From contig ADNK01002346.1 of assembly GCA_000320545.1 (NCBI GenBank), forward strand, positions 1 through 64,000: a stretch of DNA of 64,000 nucleotides. Direction: 5' to 3'. The DNA is from Bigelowiella natans CCMP2755 (Eukaryota; Cercozoa; Chlorarachniophyceae). The notes beneath the pieces are model-generated. The model was not told the origin of the DNA and searched no databases. It saw only the letters and a program-made list of their open reading frames with translations. The first letter of the stretch is position 1, and every line of letters begins with the position of its first letter. This document shows, piece after piece, positions 56,594 to 64,000 of the stretch. The position numbers and the translations under genes are program-made.

Positions 56594-57884
56594 ATGATGA
56601 TGTCGTCATCCTTTCTAATTGTTTGATGACAGGAGTAGCATCACCCGCACCATCACCACCACCATCACACTGAGCAGTCTCTGTAGTGGGAGCAGGAGCA
56701 GCAGCAGCTTGAATAATACTACTGCTACTACTAGCAGCTTGAATAATACTACTGATACTACTAGCAGCTTGAATACTACTACTACTGATACTACTACTTA
56801 TTGAAGCTTTTGCTTCAATAAGTTTATGAGCACAGCAATATTTACCATTTCTTGCGGCAAGGTATAGAGCGTCTTCTCCATTTCTAGTTTTTGCGTTGAC
56901 GTTTGATTTAGCATGCAGCAGCTCTGATATAATTTTGCTCCGACCGAAAGTTGCCGCACACATAAGTAGAGACTTGGGGTTTGAGGATTTGACAAGATAC
57001 TGCTTTATTGACCCAACTAAAAATGATGATGATAACGATGCTGGAAGGATTCTCTCTGATTCTTGCCAACGTAATTTGCTAGCAATGTCCTTCGCATCAT
57101 CACCCTCTTTGATGCTGTTTGCTATACTAACAATATTTTTTTGGTACTCAAGAAGCTGCGCCCAAATATCGGTTGGATTGTAAGATGGAACAACGTTCTT
57201 CATGGTGTAGTAGCCTCCTCCGAAGATAGCATCAAGATCAGCACCTGCTTCTACTAACAGCCTGAAGCAAAATGGTCTATTGTGCATGGTACAGACGATG
57301 AGAGGGGGGGGAAGGTGAGGAGTGGCGCCAGCAGCGTTAGCAAATAGCGACGAGAAGGAGAAGTGAGGTGTATAACGGGGATGATGGTAATCTATTCTTG
57401 CTTTATGCTGCAGCAATAGTTTCACTGCGTACGTGTTGCCGTATTTGCAAGCGCAAAGCAGCGGATTATTTCTAAAAATGAAGCGATTTGTAGTAGCAGT
57501 AGTAGTAGTAGGAGGAGGAGGAGGAGGAAGAGTAGGAGAGGTATTGTGAAATATGTCAAACATCTCGATGTCGCTTTTGCCCTGTATCAGAAGTTCAAGT
57601 ACAGACGATGACGGATGTAGTCCTCCTCCTCCTCCTCCTCCTCCTTCCACCAGAGATACTATTCCTCCTTCACCCTCTTGTATGATAGCTGTCACAAGGG
57701 GATTTCTCCCCATTCTGTCGTTGATAACCGGCGCTCCGTTGGTCAGTAGATATCTTACCATCTAACCAATGCAACAACAGCAGCAGCAGCATCGGTAGTA
57801 GTAGTGGTAGTAGTAGTAGAAGAAACGATATAGGTTAATAGTCATTAGTGAATCAGAAACCGCATCATTATCATCATCATCATT

Positions 57885-57916
<32 letters not shown>

Positions 57917-58120
57917 CACCACCAACTAAGTAGCATCATCTATGATGATTATGATGATGATAATGATGATGCTGCAACCAGGAATATAATCAAAAGCACG
58001 CATCTTCTTATTCCTCCTTCCCCCCCTCCTCATCACCAGTCTAACAATAAGACCACCAAAAAACAGCGACTACGACTACTACTACTACTACCACCACCAC
58101 TACTGCTTCTACTGTTATTG

Positions 58121-58153
<33 letters not shown>

Positions 58154-60062
58154 ATATTACTCACAACATTACCATGGACTTTGTGTTGTGCGGAGCGTGC
58201 GCAATGATATAAGTAAGGATGGTGTGGCCTTCATTAGATTGTATTAAGTCGAATAGACCCTTGAGGCTCAGCTTCGTTAAAGCCATGAGCTCATTTAGCT
58301 TGTTTTTCAGATCTTCCAGCTTCCCATCTAGGATGGCTGACCAGCAACAGCAAAGCACATCAAACTCCTTCCTCGTATAAGTGGTACTACTACTAGTAGC
58401 ATTTTGACAGTGATGCGTTCGTTGAGTTAAGGAGGAAGGAAGAACTGTTGTTGCTGCTATTGCTGGTGTTACTGCATTCCCCTTGAGTGTCTTAGCATCA
58501 ACTTCTCGAATAATGCATTCCTCAAATTTGAAAACAATCCTTTGATGATATCGTTCTTGTTGCTGCTGTGATGGGAGTGGTGGTCCTGGTTCTGGTGACG
58601 GCTTCTTCTTCTTCTTCTTCTTCTTCTTCTTCTTCATCGACTCTACGGATGATGATGAGGAGGAGGAGGAGGAGCGGGATGTGGATTGCTTTGTATTGGC
58701 ACTGTTGTTACTACAACTACTATTTTTGCATCCGTTGGTGGTAATGGAAGGAGAAGATAGAAGATTCTGACACACTATGTCATTCCTCCTTGTTGCCGTC
58801 TCCTCCTTCTCCTTCCTTCGATTACTTGTCGTAGCAGCACACGACGTTAGGGGTCCTGGTGATACTGGTGATGATACTGGTGATGATACTGGTGGTGGTG
58901 GTACCATACGACGTCTAACGTGCTTGGATTTGATCACACGTTCAAGTGCGATGCTTCTCCTGTCGCCACTGCCGTTCTGATGCCGAAAGACATTCATAAA
59001 ATCCATAATGCCCCTTCCTCCTTTATCTTTGTATTCCATATCCACAGGCCTTAAATATGCCTCGATCACATCAACTCTTCCATGCATTACTGCGAGCATC
59101 ATCGCAGTGACTCCTTTTTCATTCTGGAAGTAGTTAGTAGCAGTGGAAATGGAAAGAAGGTGGTTGTAATAATATCAATTAGACTTTGCTGAAAAGATTG
59201 CGGAGATGATGAACAACTGTGAGAGCAACACACTTTTAGGTGAATAATGGATGGGGAAGATATTATAATTACTTCTTTTCCTCCTCTAAAATATTTGACG
59301 ATTGGTTTGTTCTCGTGCTATAAGGTGTCGACTACTACTACTACTACTACGACTACTACTACTACTACATCTACATCTACATCTACATCTACATCTGGTC
59401 TCCTCCTTCTCCTCACTTGTTGTCACTACTACCTGGCAGTCTAAACTGGCCTTCGCATCAAGAAGGCTCTGTACAAGCTCCATGGGTAGTAGTAGTTTAC
59501 CCGCAGCAGCAATCATAAGTGCAGTAGTTCCTTTTGGGTATTTAATGTTTGGATCTGCCTTTGCATCAAGGAGAGCTTTAACAGCTTCTATGTAGCCTCT
59601 GCTCGTAGCAACAAGAAGGGGTATGTTCTCGAAAAGGGAAGAGGAGGAGGAGGAAGAGGAGGAAGAAGACGAGATGATGGATGTTTTCGTCGATGTCGTC
59701 GTCATATTGTCAGTCCTACAGATAGAAGAAGCTGCTGGATAAGCAGCCGCACCAGTCTTGCTGGAACAACTGCTACCAAAACTCTGACCACCGCCATTTG
59801 GGTTGCACTTGATCGAAAGAAGGTACCGAATAGTATCAATTTTGTTGTATTTAACGGCCATGGCAAGAGGGGATCGACCTAGCTCATCAGAAACGCAATC
59901 AAGCCGAACATTATTTTCGGAAAGAAGTTTTAGACAGTTTGTTTCCCCCATAGCTGCTATGCGGTTGATGAACTCTCTCCGACGATACGGTAGCAGTGAC
60001 GATTGCATCTCTCTGCAGGTCTCCTGTTGATTGCAAAACCCAAAATGTAAGGCACGCGTGAA

Positions 60063-60111
<49 letters not shown>

Positions 60112-60853
60112 CTTCCTTTGCAATACGTTCTGAGATTATTATTCTCCGAGAAGAACTCTCACTACTATACTAGTGCCAAGTGTTCATCCAAGTGGTTAAA
60201 TTCTTCGAACTCAACCTTGCTCTTGTTCTCCAATCTCGCACCATGGGATATTTTTGAGTCCTGCTTTGCAGACGATGGTTGCACACTTTCATCATCATCG
60301 TTATAAAGCATTCGCGTACGTTGACGTCTTTGGGGTCTCTGGCCCTGGATGCATGAAATTACTTCAAGCATGAATCTACATAATGTTCAACGTTGCAGTA
60401 GAATACCGTGACTTCTGTTTGCCTCTTTCGGAACTTTCTCCGTGCTAAGGAGAGAATAGCTCTAACAGCTTGCATTAAGCTGGTGTCACTTGAAGCTGCA
60501 ACAACGAATGTTGTTGGATCCTGATCACATCATCATGTATCACGTCAGAGACGTCACGGAAGAAAAAGCGAATATGCTGCTCCTCAGCAAATGTTGTACT
60601 TTTTCAAAATCTCTTGCGCATCTACACAGATGTTGGTGTGTACCTTAAATTGTACGCTTAGTAGGACTTGCTGCATGCCCTTTTTATCACTGTCATCATC
60701 ATCATCCAAATTTTCTTCCTTCCGACAATCTTTCTCCGCAGCTCGTATCCAGCGCGACACAACTGCTTTCCTCTTCTCCCTCGATCCCAAAGCACCACCA
60801 GCTAGCTCAGGCACTTCAAACTGGATCTTATGCGCAAGTTCTTTCATTTCCAT
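56592..60853 (-). CDS. Ankyrin-repeat protein
   Basis: Ankyrin-repeat scaffold of unknown partner. Six exons (minus strand), all introns phase 0: 60853-60644, 60520-60407, 60344-60171, 60023-59433, 59123-58173, 57761-56592; about 1069 aa. Ankyrin units: ETNCLKLLSENNVRLDCV, GRSPLAMAVKYNKIDTIRYL, IPLLVATSRGYIEAVKALL, GTTALMIAA, GVTAMMLAVMHGRVDVIEAY, GHTILTYIIAHAP, NPLLCACKYGNTYAVKLLL, PLIVCTMHNRPFCFRLLVEA, KSLLMCAATFGRSKIISELL, EDALYLAARNGKYCCAHKLI. They are separated by long Ser/Pro/Lys low-complexity inserts. The N-terminal exon contains SREKRKAVVSRWIRAAEKDC, vaguely like a RasGEF helix. The start Met at 60853 is uncertain because coding-like sequence continues upstream. Confidence 0.82.
60065..60108. 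repeat. (TC)n microsatellite in ankyrin gene intron
   Basis: (TC)22 in the intron between exons 60344-60171 and 60023-59433. Confidence 0.9.
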
Positions 60854-61869
60854 CGTTTACGAAAGTGGATCTGTTTGAGATGTGGTTCCTCTTAGCATCT
60901 GCGAGCCCCAAAGCAATCACAATAGATTAGACATATTACTCCATGACTACATCCTTGAAAGTCTATTATGGAGTAGCATACCTGCGCATGTGTCATCATG
61001 GCATCGAAGTGCACGAGAAATTGGGTCATAGAAAGGACAAGTTGCCCTTTCACCATTTCGGAGTCTAGCCTGGAATCCAAACTAAAAATTAATTATGCGG
61101 CTCCTGTTTCCGTTGCATGTCGCGAACACACAAACCTGAACCGTGTGCCCTCAGTACACCCACATGAACTATGTATGTCGCAAAGAATGATGCATATAAT
61201 AATTCTTCGGCAGTCGGATATTTCCTTTCATGTACTTCCTCCGAGATATGTTTGGGCCAATTTACTTCGTTTTCACGGATTTATCTTTGTCATATGCTAA
61301 AAATCAGATAAATTTCATATCTCAATCGCAAAGTTATCAATCCTGCGACAGTATCCGGGACTCGATCAGCTTCTTTTAGCCAGATTTAGATTGTATCAGA
61401 TAATTTGTATACTCATGCCTCAAAAGGCTCAATTAATCAATAATATCTAATATATCCCAATATCACAGGTAGTAATTACAGTTGACACTGCAATCCGAAA
61501 ATTTTTATAAAGTCTGAAACACAAAGTATCCAGAAAAGTTCAGGCCATCCTTTTCACATCGGAATGATAAAACTATCGAAAAGGACTAATATTTTCAACA
61601 TTTTTAATTAAACCATAGCAAATTCCAAGAAAATCTCAACAGCTTTCTCCTATAACTCGTTCCGAAAAGTCTTTGTCGTACACAGAACGTGGAAAGCAAC
61701 GTACACGGACCACCCCGCACCTCCTACTGCGTGTTGCCATTAGCGCTGTATGTATACTTTTATTGGTTGAAGGGCCTTCTCTTTTCATGACATGTGTCAT
61801 AAAATGCGAACAATATGTATTATAGATTGATATATATATTAATAGATTATTCTACAATTACTATCTTAG
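60854..61869. promoter_or_regulatory. Divergent gap ankyrin gene / H+-PPase, with possible exon
   Basis: About 1 kb between divergent starts. On the minus strand 61080-60964 is open and coding-like (DSEMVKGQLVLSMTQFLVHF) with a good 5' splice site (CAG|GTATGC) and a plausible 3' splice site (TTTTTAG). It may be an extra 5' exon of the ankyrin gene. 61300-61860 is AT-rich and featureless apart from TATATATATTAATAG near 61832, and should hold the H+-PPase promoter. Confidence 0.45.
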
Positions 61870-63147
61870 ATGACGTTCAGTGACACTCCGGACTATGCCG
61901 TTCTACTTCTCGGCTTTGGAGCTCCCGTCTTGGGTCTCTTATTTGCTGTGTACTACACCATGGAGACAGCAGCCATTCCTGTAGTGTATCGTCCCAGCAA
62001 CAAAAAAGGTAGTTAGGCAGGTGATGAAAAAAAGTCAATCAATGTGCTGAGTGGGATTCGTGGCACTCGACGAAATTTCTTAATGTGACTTAAATAAATG
62101 AACCATCAATTTAACAGAGGAATATGGTGAGATTGACGGAAAGAGTCAACCATTGAAGTACGGTTCCAATGGATCTGTTAACGAGGCTGATAGCAGCGAA
62201 GTTCAAAAGGTATGAGTTTAGCTCTTGGGGACCATTCACGAATTACTGAACTCTTCTTTTCTGTCTACATGTACATTTACTTCGTTATCTTATTTTATTT
62301 TTTGGAAATGTTATGGGCTTGGTCCTCCTCATTTTTCCTCCTATGCTCCTCTCACACCCATGGGTTATGACGAGAGATGTCTCTGGTTCAAAATGGAAGT
62401 GAAGAGGAGGGAGAGAGAGCCTCCCATAATGACATACAGAAAGTCATGCTTCCGTGTATAATGTCTCTTGAACCCTACTGAGCCATTGCTCTTTTCTTCG
62501 ATTTATTTGCGATTGGTTTAGATTAATGATTCTCTCATCCGTATCTCGGGTCTTATCACCCGTGGGGCCAACTCCTTCTTGTATACCGAGTAATAAGTGC
62601 TTGTAATAGTGTTGCTGTTGTTCGATGCTCTTTGTTTCTACCACACTGTTTCCGCTTATTTCCGCGAAACTCAAATAAAATTGCGTTATTATATGATTTG
62701 CAGATACGGGTACATGGTCATCTTCATGGTGGTTTTCGGACTGTTGGTTCTTTTTGTTCTTGGAGGTGAGTGTCAACGAAGTTTGTACTAATGAAGTAAC
62801 GGTGATAACGATGATCGTGCCCCTCGTTATATCCACATGAAACTGCAACCAGGGAGTAAATGGGAACTCCATTAAACTGTCGTCACACATTTTTAGTGGT
62901 GTTTTTCATCTGATTTACACTCCTCTTGAGCTTGTTCCTCCTCCTTCGTTAAAAACTACGACTAACAAACACAGGCGTACGCAACTGGACTACTGGTATT
63001 GGAACTGCCGTATCATTCTGGGTTGGATGTATCACTTCGATTGCCTCTGGGTATGCTGCTACTGTCACAAATACTACAAGATGATGTGTGATAGTTTATT
63101 GCCAATTACTTCATCAACACTGTCATTCAAATTTCAGTACTGCGACC

Positions 63148-63181
<34 letters not shown>

Positions 63182-64000
63182 GAATTGCTCAAACCCTCAT
63201 CTTCCACCCTATCCACCCATTTTGCAGTTTTATCGGTATGCGTATTGCCGTGTTCTCCAACTCTCGTACTGCCGTCAAGTCGAATGAAGGTGAGCATAAG
63301 AGGGAGGAAGGAAGGAGAGTAAAGCTGTCTATCATTGTGCTGTGCTGCTTGTGTTGTCTGGTGTATGTGCCAACCCATCCATTAGGCAAGCAATTGCATT
63401 GTTTTTTAAACTGAATGTTGTACTGTTGTTCTGCAGGCATTGGGGAGGGATTTACCACTGCGTTCAAGGCTGGCTCTGTTATGGGTGAGAAGATAGAGAT
63501 TTTGATGATGGTGATAGATAAGAAGAAGAAGAGAAGAAATAATTCATATGTGTCATACCACACCGCAATCCCGCTACTTGCAGCTGCCTGGTGCTGCGGT
63601 TGGTGAATAATGCTGACTGACTGTCTGACTGCCGCAGGTTTTGCTCTTGTGTCGCTTGGAATATTGGTTTTGATGATTCTTGTGGAGGTCTACAAGGCCC
63701 TGTTCTCGAACGCCTACAAGGATAATGGCGACTGTGAATCTTGCACGGTAGGCATGCATGACACCTACCTTCTTCACCATCTACTTACTTGACAGGACAC
63801 ACATATATCAATCATCCCACAAGGAAGAAGAAGCTGCTTGAAGCTGCTGCAACAACAAATACTCACAATCTCTCTAACTCCTCCCTTGGTCTCTCCTTCC
63901 CTCCATCTCCTCGTAAAGGTGACTATGTACGAGTGCATTGCCGGATACGGTCTAGGAGGATCTTCCATTGCTATGTTCGGTCGTGTTGGAGGTGGTATCT
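61870..64000 (+). CDS. Membrane H+-translocating pyrophosphatase, 5' part
   Basis: Vacuolar-type H+-PPase, a 14-16 TM pump that couples pyrophosphate hydrolysis to proton transport into vacuoles or acidocalcisomes. Nine exons so far, all phase-consistent: 61870-62008, 62118-62209, 62522-62589, 62704-62765, 62975-63050, 63228-63289, 63437-63484, 63638-63747, 63919 onward; truncated by the window edge. The first TM segment ends in FAVYYTMETAAIP, followed by a loop, then the typical block RISGLITRGANSFLYTEYGY, TM MVIFMVVFGLLVLFVLGG, VSFWVGCITSIASGFIGMRI, SNSRTAVKSNEGIGEGFTTA, FKAGSVMGFALVSLGI and GYGLGGSSIAMFGRVGGGI. The GSVMG and GYGLGGSS(I)A blocks are diagnostic for the family. The catalytic PPi-binding motifs and the K+-dependence signature lie beyond the edge, so type I versus II is not settled. 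Confidence 0.95.

Noticed and set aside
63051-63227. Possible H+-PPase exon encoding Thr/Ala runs
   Set aside because: It is a (ACT)(GCT) microsatellite. Skipping it joins SIASG directly to FIGMRIAV, as in the family.

Overview
The window is the left end of a linear eukaryotic nuclear chromosome. It opens with about 20 perfect CCCTAA telomere units, and every gene I could trace is interrupted by short GT-AG introns (commonly about 60-400 nt) crammed with di- and trinucleotide microsatellites. TTAGGG telomeres, dense introns, a membrane H+-pyrophosphatase, an ABC1/UbiB-type kinase, an MTFP1-like protein and an ApoD/Blc-type lipocalin suggest a unicellular protist or alga (a SAR-type lineage is my guess). 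The sequence alone does not fix the taxon. I found no sign of bacterial DNA, CRISPR arrays, rRNA, tRNA or intact transposons.

Layout, telomere to right edge: exonuclease 1 (-, ends about 620 bp from the telomere); RBBP4/MSI1-type WD40 histone chaperone (+); a very acidic repeat protein with a UVR-like motif (+); MPHOSPH6-like exosome cofactor (-); an uncharacterised protein with an N-terminal hydrophobic segment (+); lipocalin (-); MTFP1-like mitochondrial fission protein (+); a long coiled-coil protein (-, about 12 kb); a small uncharacterised protein (+); an ABC1/AarF-family kinase (+); an ankyrin-repeat protein (-); and the 5' part of a vacuolar-type H+-PPase (+, runs off the edge). Gene models were built by hand from splice-site phase continuity and family motifs. 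Exons given with coordinates are phase-consistent unless stated.

Two architectural patterns stand out. First, genes sit in head-to-head pairs: five divergent gaps of roughly 0.4-1 kb, probably bidirectional promoters. Second, the gaps facing 3' ends carry islands of unusual sequence, richer in GC and crowded with palindromic GCATGC/TGCATG/CTAG/GTGCAC words, and poor in the microsatellites that fill the introns. Such islands lie in all four tail-to-tail gaps, in the one long tandem gap, and next to the telomere.

Low-complexity expansion reaches into proteins: four near-identical 330-bp coding repeats (one carrying a frameshift), about 170 residues inserted between the catalytic-loop motif and DFG of the ABC1 kinase, polyalanine, polythreonine and polyasparagine runs. 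The genes share no single pathway. Several are nuclear maintenance functions (EXO1, RBBP4-like, MPP6-like) and others organelle or membrane functions (MTFP1-like, ABC1K, lipocalin, H+-PPase).
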